A stretch of 64,000 bases of DNA from Campylorhamphus procurvoides (Eukaryota; Chordata; Aves; Passeriformes; Dendrocolaptidae). Location of the stretch: NCBI GenBank assembly GCA_013396655.1, contig WBMV01001117.1, forward strand, positions 868,001 to 932,000. The letters are read 5' to 3'. Position numbers and translations under genes: made by a program. The notes under the pieces were generated by a model. That model was not told where the DNA came from and searched no databases. It saw only the letters and a list, made by a program, of their open reading frames with translations. Position 1 is the stretch's first letter. Each line of letters opens with the position of its first letter. Below, one piece after another: positions 12,722 through 25,064 of this stretch.

Positions 12722-15700
12722 CTTGAAGAAGGAGGCTTGATCCTTAACTGGTGTACATTTATTTAACTGTGAAATCCTGAGTTATGATTTACATATCTGT
12801 ATGTCAGGTCAGACTTAATCCTGGCTCTAGACCATAACCTCTGATCATTGCTTTCCAATGGTCACTGATTCTAACAGGTATTTAAAAATTATGCTGACTT
12901 AAGAAGCCTCACAACATTTAATTCAGCTTCTTTAGAAAAAAGCTCCATGTGTTTTCAGTCCAAATGAAGACTAAATTAAATTCCAAAAGTGATTTTAAAT
13001 GAAAAAGTATGACAACTACACTAAGGCTAAATTGAGCCCTGCACTTACAACCACTTAACATCCTTCCAGGTGCGAAGTACAGTATTACATCAGCTGCTAA
13101 GATGGTGTTCCTTGTCTAAGTTTACACTGTCTGTTGAAACTGTCTCAGTTGGCACATTTTAAAAGCTCAAAAATCATAGGGAAAATCCATGCATCATCCC
13201 TGCTTGATTAAGGGAAAGGTGCAGAAGCAGTATTTAAAGGATGTCACAGAAGAAGTGACTGGACTTCCCAGTTTCTCTGTGTCTAACAGCAGAGTCCCTA
13301 CATCACTGCAGTGCATGTAAAGTGCAGGAAAGAAAGTGCATGAGGTAAGGATAGATGGAGAAAGCAATGTCAGAAAGAGGTACGAGCTTTAAGCAAGAAA
13401 TTCAGTGGCCTGAGTTAAAGCCTGGGAGCTCCTGACTCCTCTGTACATGGGACAAGAGCAAAGCAGATGTCTGAAGTACTCTGCCAGGAGTAAACTAAGA
13501 ACACCTAAAGTCCCTCTGCCTTTGAAGTAAACATGATTTTCAACATGAATACATAAAACAGAGCACAGCTATTTGTAGGAAATCAAATGTAAATGAAACA
13601 TGATGAGCTTCCATGAAATACCAAGAAAACAAAGAAGACAAAACAAACAAACAGAAATGTAAGGAAAGCACAGTCAGCGTTTGTAATACGGTCATTAACC
13701 ATGCTTTGTACTTCTGAATGCCCTTTATTTGCTGGCCTCAGAGTCTGCAAACATGAAGGATTTGTCTGCAGAGAGGCTGTGGTACCAGATGATTTATTTA
13801 TTCTGCTGTGCCTTTTGTCTCTGCTTATCCTTCTGCAGTGTCAAGTCTATTTACACTCTTTATGGATGTAGTGTGCTGTAGTGTGTGTATATATGGGGAA
13901 TCAAACCAGGACAGTTCCAGAGCATGCCCATTCATAAGCAAACGTGCTCTGTCTGTGCCAACCCCAGAGACTGAGTCAAGACAAATTCCAGTTACTCATC
14001 ATCACCAACACCAACTCCTGCTTCACCCAGGTTTTCATCAAGACCACTGCTCACAAGCATCCATCAAGCTTCATGGGGAAGATCTGCCTAAAACCCTCCA
14101 GCTGGAGCCACCGAGTTCTGTAAATCCCGTATTGGAGTCTTTTGAAAAGTCTGGGCTTGGTGCCTGACACTGTGGCTCTGGTATGATTGCAATAGATACC
14201 TGAGGAGTTCTCCTAGCCTTTACTTCCCCATTTTTAAAGAAAGATGTTATGCGATAACTCCTGAGCATTAGGAGCAACTGCAAGGATTACTCATTCACAA
14301 TAGTGATCTAGCAAAGAACATTTTTAAGTGATACCAAAAGAAAATTACATCTTTTATTTGCACTGGCTTTTTTGGTGTTTTTCTCCTCTTGCACTGAGTT
14401 CAGTGTTTGTGAGAAGTGCTTGGAAATCCTGTTTTCTTAAAAAGCAGGTGGAGGAAATCAAGTGTTGCTGTAGTGGTACAGTCAATCCCAAAATGTCGCA
14501 AAAGCCTTGTCACTTTACATTACACACCCTGATGAGATACAGGTTGAAAGATCCGTGTCTAAATGGTTTCATGGTGGTAAGAGGGTCACACATGAAAGTA
14601 GCCCCTTTCCCTGCAAGGCAGCATGTTCTCCCAGGAGATAATCAGGATTTTCTTCCTGAAACAGTGGATCTCTCCAGTTAACAGCACATCACACACAGAA
14701 AAAGCCAGGGACATATTTTTTCAGATTTGATTATTCTGAGAACTCTGAGAAAATTGTGGGGACTAGGAGACTGGATGTATGGGAACCTATGCTTTGATGT
14801 TTCAGTTCTGCTACTACCTTTATATTTGTGCTTTCTCTCCAAAACTAATGGATTCATTATGCTGCACCACCTGCTTTAGGCATTCTGCAGCTGCCATAGC
14901 AGAAAATGGACACATACTACGTTGTCACTGAACTAACTGAGCTATCACTTACGGTTTCCTTTCTACAAAGGGGAAGATGATAGACCTGTTTTCCTGAGCA
15001 CATTTCTTACACAGAGATGGTGCTTTGTTAATAAGCCAAGCCCAGTATTTTAACAAGTGTGAGGTGAAGGGTTGAAGCAGTAATATGCCTTAAGGTCATG
15101 TGGCACACGGTCATATTTTAATTACTACTACCTGAGGCTATCTCCACAGGTATGTTTCCTTCCTGCATAAAACATGAACCTGGGAGTGATTTCAAAACAC
15201 ACTGTCAAATAGTCTGTGACTCCAATGGGATGTACACACAGTATCAGACTTTTATCCAAGGCAAATTTTATCTTGAAGGCTCAGAGAGGCGAGAGAAAGA
15301 AACACTTTTCTATTGATAAACTAATAATGTTTAGTAACACAAGATGTATCATATGTTCCAGAGATCTTTCATTTCCTTAATAAATACTCAAGCATAGCAA
15401 GCCCTCATCACCAATATCCTTTCAATAAAAGGTAACCTTATATGGTCACTACATGATACATGATTTATAAGATGTCATGTTAAAGTAAACTCAAACTCAC
15501 CAAACACACTAAGGGAAGGAAATGGTTGTCTGGCTCCATATGGTGTTTTCATGTTTCTATTAAAACCAGACTATTCAAACACTGTGGATACCAGCACAGG
15601 TTTTAGCTCTAAAGCAAGGATAAAGAGAGTCTTATCCATACCATCTGTATCAATAGCATAAAAATTGCTGGCAACACATGAACGTGGTTAAAACACTTAG

Positions 15701-16100
15701 GGTCATCTTACTGTTGGGGATTAAAAGACATTACTCCCACAGACTGGTTTGCTCAAAGAGCTATCATGAAAGTGAATCCTTGAAACTCTTTGCTAGCCAA
15801 ATATCACATAAAAAGGTAGAGGGTTAGTTGAACTGCAAAGACCATTTCTTTTGATACAACCTCCTTTAAAGTAGGGTGTAGCATTGCAGAAGCTGAAAAC
15901 TAATTTTCGCTATAATACTTGACGCTTAAATCCAAGGTCTAGATTTTTGCGAAGTCGTGCTGTTCTGACTGAAGATATTACACTGCTTCTGCAAACATCT
16001 TCAATCTATGAATGTATCATGCACCTTAAATAAATAAAAAGTTCCTCATTTATTATGGACAACCATAAAAAAAAATCTAGGGCACTGAAATAATTTTTCA
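12722..16100. other. Non-coding stretch, no gene recognised
   Basis: The frames at 13808-14167 (119 codons, plus) and 14328-14681 (117 codons, plus) are the longest. Neither shows a known domain or membrane segment pattern. A histidine and glutamine-rich patch (HHHQHQ) in the first comes from a short CAC/CAA-rich run. The rest is AT-rich without recognisable repeats. Confidence 0.55.
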
Positions 16101-16400
16101 CTGGCGGTTCCCCCTCTTTGCTCTCCCAGGCGGATCCTGGGAGGCACAGTTTTACAACAGGCCACTCCAGGGACTGCCAAGCTCAGCCCCTGCCAGGCTC
16201 CACCCAGACATCAGCCAAAGAAACCTGATGTGAACAGATGGTATCAGAATTATATTTCTCCTTCCCTACAGAGGGCAACCCTTCACCACTTCAGTGAGTG
16301 AGGGGGTACCACATGTCTCCGTTCGGGCCCGGTAACACACTACATCTCCTCAGCATAAAGAAATCAAAGAGGGGAACAGATTTCCGTGAACGTCACAGCA
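16101..16400. other. GC-richer patch with clustered CpGs
   Basis: By eye there are about seven CpG dinucleotides in 300 bp, including GTTCGGGCCCGG at 16321-16332, in a region where CpG is otherwise rare. It is far too weak for a CpG island. It may be a small regulatory patch, a decayed exon, or GC-rich repeat debris. No open frame of note covers it. Confidence 0.4.
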
Positions 16401-19400
16401 GGTCAGTGCATTTGCTCCATAGCATGCTGTACAAAGCTCACATAGTTGCTTTTTAAAGTTATTTTAAAATCTGCTGCCAAACCATGCTGTTGTAAAGCCC
16501 AGCTGAACTGAGGATCTGCAATAAACTCGGTGAAGTGCAAGACTTGGTAGATTTCGTAGTGGAGGACTCATCCCACACATTCTCAAGGTGCTCTTTCACA
16601 CTGCACCCTAAGTTTAATGCTTTGAAGCATTTTACTTTGCTTGGATATTAATGTATTTACTGCGTACTTTTGACTCTGCAAGAGTTTTGGTTCATTCACT
16701 TTAATGGTTATTAGCTTTGTTCATCTACCACTATTTCTCCTTTATTAACACGAGTGCCTTCAAGAACTTCTGCTAATGAGAGTGGCAAAGACCCAGAACA
16801 CACTGTCAGTTCTTTGAACCTCACTCACATCATATTACAAGGCTAATCGTGTCACTATTACATTAAATATTTTAAGTATTACAACCTCTAGAGCCAGTAG
16901 TACTTAATGACTTAAACACTTTCTCTCCCTGTTCTCTTTTGTTAAAAACTGTAGCACATAGCAGTTTTGCTTTGAATTGCAAACACCATTCATGTGTCTT
17001 GTGTAGAACAATCCAAATAGTTATTCTGTTGTCTGACTAACAGGGGCAGCATTTTAGGTGGGCTTTATTTTTTCTCTATTTAATCACTATGGCTGTTTGC
17101 TGCTCTGGAATGGGTTTGCCTATGGGCTGTATGTGTGAACATACCTGGGGTAGGAGGAGTTTCTGGTAAAAACAAGAGGCATAAGTGAGGCAGGAAAAAC
17201 TTCTACCAGCTGCTGGCATGGTCCTCTTTATCATTTGTTCATGACTGAAACTGAGTGTGCTGTGAGCTACACTTGCAAATGTGCTCACCCACCCAGGATT
17301 TAAGTTACACTAATACATTTCAGAACAAATTAACATGTTCGCCTGAACTTCAGGCCAGTTTCATGTCAGTGACACAGAGACAAAGTGACTGAAGCATCTG
17401 CCGGCAGTCTCAAGCATAGGGCAACAGCATGCACAACCATTTGGAAGACTTTTAAAGAAGAGTATTCTTCCCTGGCTTATTATCTTGCTGTTTATTAGGT
17501 TGGAACCAAAATTAAAATGCTTTAGTGTTTACCGAAGCAGCATATATGGGACCTAACAGCATGTTATTTTGTGCACACTGTTTAACATTCTTTATTGCTT
17601 CAACTCATAAGGTTTATTTGAAATCAGTGGAGGAATTCATCCCATCCACCATTTACTCAGTTATTATCAACTACTGCAAAAGTGCCATGTGGAGAATAAA
17701 CAACAGTTATTTATGAGCTTTTGCAAACATGCAAACTCCTGATAGAAAATTACATTTTTAAGATCCATTATTATTTATGGCACCTGTGTGTTACTGTATG
17801 CAGTTGCATTCTGTATGTTGGTTGTTCCAGAGACAAGGTTGCTCCTTGAAAAGTCTGTAGCTACCTGGTTTTACTTGAATTTTAAGTTCTTTTATGCTTG
17901 ATTCCAGCCTCCTTATCTCTCTCTCACTCCCCCATGCAAGCAAAAGTCCTTCTACTTCATCTGGTAGCTACAGTGAGTGTGGAGCTGATGGAGAATTAAA
18001 CTCTACCTAAAGTTTTGATCAGATCTTAGTCAAGCCAATGGGAAGCCTTCCTTTCAGACGGGAAGACCAATGAAGAAATACTCATCCTAAACACTAAGAA
18101 ATTCTCACCACAGAACCTCCATAAAATGTTAGGCAGACACTGGTCAAGAGTAAGTCGGATTGCAGTTACACAAATGTGAAAGAGATTCCTTTTTAGTGGA
18201 TCATGAGCCATTTCACTTGGGGACATTGCTTGGTTTGATTTGAGGAACAGCAATGCTCACCTACAGCCAATTCCTGACTGTCAGCTCAGTGAAGGAAACT
18301 TTTAAATTCTCCAGTTAAATACAGAATAATGTTGTGTGTTTTTTCCAATATTTCCACTTATTCCACCTGTTTTGTTTAAGTTTGGTGCATTAGTACAGTT
18401 TATGTTCTCTTCTGCTACCTTTGTGAAATTTTTCCTGGTCTTGCTACTCAGCTAGAGACAAGGGTGCATGTAATGAGTAGTGATTGCTTCAGATGAGCAA
18501 TTTCAGTGGAAATGTTTAGTGCAGCCTCATGTTTCATCTTCCCAGAACCTCAGTGACATTTCACCTGGAATACATGGTTTGCATCACGTTTCTGTATATG
18601 TATTCCCAGGTTTGATTATCTGAGCTCTCAGAGGAAATAAATGCCAAGAGCTATGTACCTTTGCTAACTAGCATTCTTCTGCTGGTTTTGCATAATCAAG
18701 CAGCACCTTTCGTCCTATAATATATTTAAAATATCTTTTAGACAAAGCCCAATTTGATGAGGCTGACTCTGCAGCAGCAGGGAGCATGCATGGTACATTG
18801 GGCTTTAGAGTAATGGTTTAGATCTCTACAGCATGTAGCACACATAAGCTTTGAAGCATAAAAATCATAAATGATTAACCTACTTGATTTCACATAAATG
18901 ATAGAAATATGCTCTTCATGGTTTATTTTATTGTCTAAAAACAAAGGCATTATGTGATCATGTGATGGGTTCTTTTGTGCTCTTCAGCAATTCTAGTCCA
19001 TTTTGTTTTAACTACCAATTTTTCACTGTATTAATTGCTAATTATTATATAGTTGTATACATGACACTTCAATTATCATCATGTGATCATAACTGTTTGG
19101 ATTGAATATTGTCTCATCTCCATGAGCTATTTCCAAAACAGGCTAAGCAGACTTAAAAAAAATTGCATCCAAACACTTTTCTTTGGGTTTTTATTAAAAA
19201 GATTTTTCAAATAAGAAAGAATCTTACTAAAACATCCAGTTTGCAAGAAAACTTGAAGAGTCTTTGTAAGAAAAACTAATCCAGAATTTGTTAACTTTTT
19301 AAAAAGCAACATTTCCAGTCAAAATCTGAGGGAAGATATGATACTCAGAAAAGAAAAAAAGTTAATGCACACCAATATAGACATTTCGAATACGAATTAA

Positions 19401-22185
19401 AAAACAAACAACACTTCCCAAGAATTTCTCTATGATCTACAAGTTTCTTAAAAATAAAACTGTACACATTTTTATATTTGCCTACCTTAAAAATGGATTC
19501 ATTAACTCATCTACTTGCCAGCTCAGAAAAGGAGATGAGGTGGAAACTGCCTGAAGACAGCTGAGAGACTGGCGACAGCCCAAAAACATGTCCCCATTGT
19601 CACAATCACATGAGCTCACCCAGGGAAATTATGGCAGTGTCACATACTAAATACATTCAGTCATATATTAACATACCTGAGCCTCTTCTGGAGGCACGAT
19701 CTAAAATATGCATCTCTCCTGCAAAATAAGAAGGAAAGATAAATTCCCCCATTTTGTTTGAAATGCTGTTTTCTTGACCTCTGGGACATAGAAAAAATTA
19801 TATAAATAGAATTTCTCTTTCTGCTTGCTTCCCTGTCCTGGAGAAATATGTATAAATAAGAGATCAAAGATCCTCTACAAACATTCAATATAGAGCTGAC
19901 AGGCTGCAAAAGCAGAGCTTCTTTCTCTGTGTCTCAGAGAACAGTGACTCAGTGAGCCCCTGGGACTTTGCGGAGCTGCTTCCTCCACTAGACTATACCC
20001 TGCGAGAGAGACCTTTTTTAATTTCATTTTCATTTCAGTGATGCCTTTGAAAATATAAACAAGTCAGAATGATTAGGTGGTAAGTGGTTTATATTAGATG
20101 TGGCAAGATATTTTTGCAGCCTATTTGGAATTACACGGTGCTGTCTGTGGCCTGATCTTGTCACCTTTTTGGAGGTTGCTGAATTCCCACACGGCAGTGC
20201 AGGTGGTGGATTTGCAAACTTTAGCTTCAGCTAGCCCCTCAGAAGTTCCCCAAAACTTTTCATTTGTTTGGCTTTTTTCAGTTCAGGTTCTATCAGGCAA
20301 CATGGCATTTCCTGCTTTATCCTTATTTCGTATTGTTTGAATGTCTCATCAGTTACCTCCTGTCATTTCAGCTCACTGCGCAGATTCCACTGAGCAAATA
20401 AGGTCCAGTAGGAAGATATTGATGGCTTTATCAGTATGAAATACTCACAATGCATCACCTGCATGCTTAGGAGTGTAATGCTGACAATAAATATGATAAT
20501 AGTTGTCACACATCAGTGAGAGAAATGTTGTGCTTCCAAAGCACTGAATAAATTGCATTTTCCTTTATTTATTCAGCGCAATAGATGGCACAAAGATGGT
20601 AGAACCAACCAACCATTTTGACATGTTTACAAGGCTTTTAAATCATGAAATGGATTATTGCAGTGCTGAAAGTATTTGGCAAATGCATTTTATGCACAGC
20701 ACATTCTGCTTGAAGAGGCAGGCTTTTTAATTTACATTTGTTAGAAACACCTATGACAAAGAATGATTGTATGTCAAAGAAGCTACACCTTTGGTATCAA
20801 ACACAGTAACCTGCACTGTTGCATCTGACCTGCTTCACATACAACCACACAGCTAAACAGAGAAGAGGCATGAGAGTCAGATGAAATATGCAGATGGTCA
20901 TGAATCACCTTACTGGCTGTAGCCTGTTGCAAACTCAGTCCACAATACGGTCCAAGCATGACAGAAGTGTTTCTCTTACTTGGATTCAAACACACCCAAT
21001 GGTGATTTGGATCCACAGATCCCAGCTAATAAACCTCCTTCAGTGGTCCTTCTCCTCTTTGGAAATCTGCGTTTAATGGAACAAACCTGTACCCTGATGT
21101 AACAAAGTGATAAATATTTCTGCAATAATTTCCAATCTTATTTCATTTCCCACTGAGTCTCACAGATAACCATTAAGAATAAAATCAGACCTGCCTGACT
21201 TCATGACTGAGAAATAGTAGAAAACGTCTTGATGGAACAAGGCCATCTCACCTAGAGCACACATTTAGTCTCACCAACCTTGAACTGTCTGAAAGTGAAA
21301 TTTTGCTAAGCAGCCCATCTGTGCTCCTTGCAAAGAAAGAAAATGTGTATGCAAGAAGGAAACAATCCATTTACCTCATTTACCTGTCCTCCTGGATATG
21401 GTTGTCTAACTCTCTCCACTGGCCCTGGTTAGTTGGACAGCTCAGCCTGGAGCGGGATTCAATTGCCAGGCTGTGGAGTGCTACTAAGGCTTCACTGAGT
21501 ATCAGCACTACCCAGGACACCCTACCCACATCACCTCACCCTTCCATGGTGGCCACTGCAAGGGAGGATGCCACAGGCACTTAGGATAACACTATGTGCT
21601 TTTTCTCTGGTCAACAGTCCCACTCTGAATCTTTTAGATAGCCAGGTACAGGTGAGGTAAGTCCCTCCACAGTTTCACCTGCCCAGTACTCAGAATCCTG
21701 CTCCTGACAGAACAGCAGTTGTTTAAAGAGATTCCCCTAAAAGCTCACCACATCCCAATGGTGCTATCTATGCCAAAATCTGAGGAGCAGACTCTAAAGA
21801 AATGAAGTTTTCCTTCAATTGTTTCTTTTTTCCCTTCCACTTTTAGATCAAATAAACCAGATCTTCAGCAGCTGTAAGCCAAACTCATTTCAGCTGGTTT
21901 AGAGCAGCTGATGGTCTCATCAAAGCTTCTAAATCAGCATTTTGGCTTCAATTAACCTTTGCTGCCCTAAATACAGTGTTCAAACATGGCAGCAGTTAAC
22001 ATAAATGTGAATTGTTTAAGGAATTAAGAAGCAGAAAACAAACCTAGTAAAAAACCAAAAGGTACATTGTAAGCTGTTGGAAAACTTGATTTTCATTTAG
22101 GTTGTAGTTACAGGCTAAATAACCCTGGCATTCTGCCAACAGTAAAGCTGTGGCTTTACAGAATTGTCTTGGTTTTATTTAGAGC
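16401..22185. other. Non-coding stretch, no gene recognised
   Basis: Long AT-rich interval. A 7-bp hairpin (AATGCTT-TG-AAGCATT) lies at 16616-16631. Open frames of 60-93 codons occur on both strands (for example 20098-20340 plus, 21303-21584 plus) without domains I recognise. No CR1 phrase, LTR, SINE or RNA gene could be supported. Confidence 0.55.
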
Positions 22186-22403
22186 AAAAACCCCCACAAA
22201 AAAACCCAACCAACCAAACAAACAAAAAAAAAAAACAAAACAAAAAAAAAAACCCAAGGTGCTGTCAGAGCACCTTGTAACAGGGGGAGGTAATAAGATC
22301 AAAATTAAATGGAATAAAGAAGGACTGAAATCCCTAAAACTCATTATAAAATGAACCAGAGGAATGGGATAGTATAGATAGGTAAAAATAAAAAAAAAAA
22401 AAA
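22186..22403. repeat. A-rich and CA/CAAA low-complexity tracts
   Basis: A run of AACC and AAAC-type units with long A stretches spans 22186-22254. A second A15-type stretch is at 22387-22403. Open frames that cross it on either strand (62 codons plus at 22169-22354, 124 codons minus at 22156-22530) are translations of simple sequence, not genes. A hairpin directly abuts the first tract. Confidence 0.85.
22255..22277. repeat. 9-bp perfect hairpin beside poly-A tract
   Basis: CAAGGTGCT at 22255-22263, a five-base loop GTCAG, then AGCACCTTG at 22269-22277. The left arm starts within two bases of the end of the A-rich tract. Confidence 0.85.
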
Positions 22404-24606
22404 GCAAAAGCTGGTTCTTTATTCCTTTAAACCAGAAATTAATAGCATGCACATATTTAACATTCTCCAGGTTTAGACCTGGTACTCTTCCTATTGAATT
22501 AGGCATGTATATATTATTAACATACATCAAATTACATTAAAGTAACATGAATGGTTTGATTTAAAATCCACAAATGCCTGGCAGTAATGTTTCTTCACAT
22601 CAAGAAAAGAAGTGAGCAGAAACCTTGCCACAAGTCTCTAGTTCCGCTGAATAGTGTTACATCCTTCACACAATTTCAGGGCATATTAAATGGAATTTCT
22701 TCTCTAAATATCTGTGGGATTTTGTGTATCAGCTTGGCCTTGGGCATTAAGGAAGGAGAAACAGCACAAGGGGAAGTACTTGGGGCAATCTTAGAAACCA
22801 CAGGCCGTTGGCAGGACAGAGAATAACAGCCCTGAGCAGTGCCAGTGGCTGTTGAAGATCTTTGTTCCCCTGATTCCTGATGCAGCAGAGCAATGCACAT
22901 GCGAAAATCCAATTCTTTGTGCAGTCTGTGTGCTCTGCTGCCTGTACACAGTAGGCCCTTATGCTAAATGGTCTCAAGAGAGTATTATTTATGTATGCAT
23001 TGTGTATCCATTCAAGTTGGAGATTTACTGGGCTACACGAAGGCACATGGAACAGTTTTCTTCTCGCACCCTTTTTCTCCATGTATACCCCACATTAGCA
23101 CCACACACTCTGTTTCTCAGCAGAAGACACTCACTGTTTATGGCTGTACCCTGTTCAAGAGCTATTTAATAAATTATTCTGCTCTACCCTTTTGTTATTG
23201 TGGAGCACACATACACATACATATACTCTCGCCACCATTGGCTTCGTTGCACTCGGTACAAGTCAGACACCGTTTAGTGCTGCCCTATTTTCTAGGCTGC
23301 AGACTGTGGGTCACTACCTTTCCATAGCCTATTCACTGCTGGTCACAACCAGAAAAACTTCTTTACATGACAGGAAGAATTTACAGGAGTGTTCTGATCA
23401 GGACAGCATTTTTTCATCTCTAATGCAGTGTGAGGCAGTGAAGTTCAGCAAACACTGCCGAAACATCTCTTAAAACACAGATGTGGTAAATAACAGCATG
23501 ATTTTAATATGATTTCTGTAAGAATGGAGGCTTTTTTAATTATGTCCTCTGTATGTGTGTGTATTAATTTGTCTGTCTTTTGCCCACATTGAACATACCA
23601 GACTGAAAATTTGAGCAAATTTGCATAACAGGTAGGGACCTCAGAAATATTCTTCCACAAGTATGATGAAAAAAGGTAGCCAGGTAAACAAAGATCTCTT
23701 TTGTATGTCTGCTGAAAAAATTACAGAAATAATAATTAAATTCTTACTAAAAAGTAGAGAATCCTGAAGACAAAAGGGCTTTTGGTATTTTGGCATCTAA
23801 AGAGACTGGTTTTAAATAGATAATGAACTAATGCCTAGCTGTAGACATCCAAATCTTGGAGAAACACTGGATTTTGGACATTTTGTACTGATTAGTAAGG
23901 GCACATGAAACCTCATGATAGGTAAGGAGAAGGTGAATAGGGAAAGAAACAATAACTGGATTAAACTACAACACAGTGCCAAATTGGTTATTTTGGATGA
24001 ATGGCTTACTCTTCTTTTACAAGAATCCTGAAGGGAAAATGGCTTTTGGTATTTTTCTACAACAAAGGATGTTTCTCTAGGTGATCATCTGAGAAACAGC
24101 AGAGAATCCATCATAAAGCTGCAGGCGGCCATTCTTTATCAATTCTTCTCAAGACATTGTTTATTGTCTACTCATAGACATGTCAGAAATAAAGGATTCC
24201 AGCAAAATATTAAATTCCTTATACTAATTTAGAATGTTGCACAAGGGAATTATTTTGCAAGTTTCCATCTAATGAAACAATAGCACAGTTGGAAAACACA
24301 AAAACCATAAGCTGCTATTCACAAGCTGGTCTTTAGCTTTAGTGTCGGCTTGCAGTATCCAGATGTAAAGCTTGCCATAGCTCCCCCTTTGTATAAACCA
24401 GTGTAACTTAAAGAAAATTGATATAACTCCACTTGATGGCATCAAGCAAGGCCTTTTTTGTGAGATATTTGGCAGGAAATCCATCGAAAAGTATGAGCAG
24501 AAGGTCCCTGACCTGCTGGAGATCTGTATTCATGACTTCTTTTGTTTTAAAAATGACGATTGAAAAACCCACAAAACTAAGAACAGCCAGCCTAAAAATA
24601 AAAATG
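22404..24606. other. Non-coding stretch, no gene recognised
   Basis: Several overlapping frames occur at 22587-23473 on both strands (up to 119 codons). None has a recognisable domain, and they shadow one another. The interval contains the direct-repeat pair listed next and otherwise nothing I can name. Confidence 0.5.
23758..24055. repeat. Spaced 34-bp direct repeat pair
   Basis: The 34-mer at 23758-23791 (starting AGAATCCTGAAG, ending GCTTTTGGTATTTT) recurs at 24022-24055 with three mismatches. The distance between starts is 264 bp. Flanks do not match, so only the 34-mer is shared. Confidence 0.8.
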
Positions 24607-24630
24607 AAAATAAATAAATAAATAAAATAA
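24607..24630. repeat. (AAAT)n microsatellite
   Basis: About five AAAT units at 24607-24630 inside an A-rich patch. Ordinary short tandem repeat. Confidence 0.9.
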
Positions 24631-24984
24631 GAGCAATCCACTTCTGCAAAAGTGTCTAGAAAATATTGTGCACTCTGCTACTCCTAGCATCTTCCCCTGA
24701 GGACAAAGGTGATGGCTGTCCTAAACTAGTTTTTTCTCAACAGCTTCTTGCAGCAACTGAGAATGAACTCCTTATGTGCATTTTCTTCAAGTTTTGATTC
24801 AACACAGATGCCTGATTTCCCATTGTTTTAAAATCTTCTTCCCCTTGAACACATTTTTCTTTTCCTTGCCTTCTATGGTATATCTTGAAGAAGTAATTGG
24901 TTTTTATAAAGGTCATTAAACTTTCACTTCAGCTGCCTACCCATGCTGTGTGATGAGACGGCAACAACCATCTGAGGGGCTCTG

Positions 24985-25064
24985 GATTTGTCTGGTGCTG
25001 CCTCAGGAAAGAAGCTGGGGTAGATGTCTTGAAGTTCCTTCCAGCTTTACATTTCTGTCATTTA
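24985..25064 (+). mobile_element. Old CR1 3' terminus fragment
   Basis: The end of an old CR1 subfamily is visible: 'ctggtgctgcctcagg', then 'ctggggtagatgtcttgaag', 'ttccttccagctttac' and 'atttctgtcattt'. These correspond to the 'ggctagatgacctcttgagg', 'tcccttccagccctac' and 'atttctatgattc' phrases of that 3' end. Only about 80 bp is recognisable and no coding part remains. Confidence 0.75.

Noticed and set aside
13808..14167. 119-codon frame with a His/Gln patch
   Set aside because: The patch arises from a short CAC/CAA-rich run; there is no domain and a competing frame lies on the opposite strand.
22156..22530. 124-codon hydrophobic minus-strand frame
   Set aside because: It is the translation of poly-T and TTTG simple sequence.
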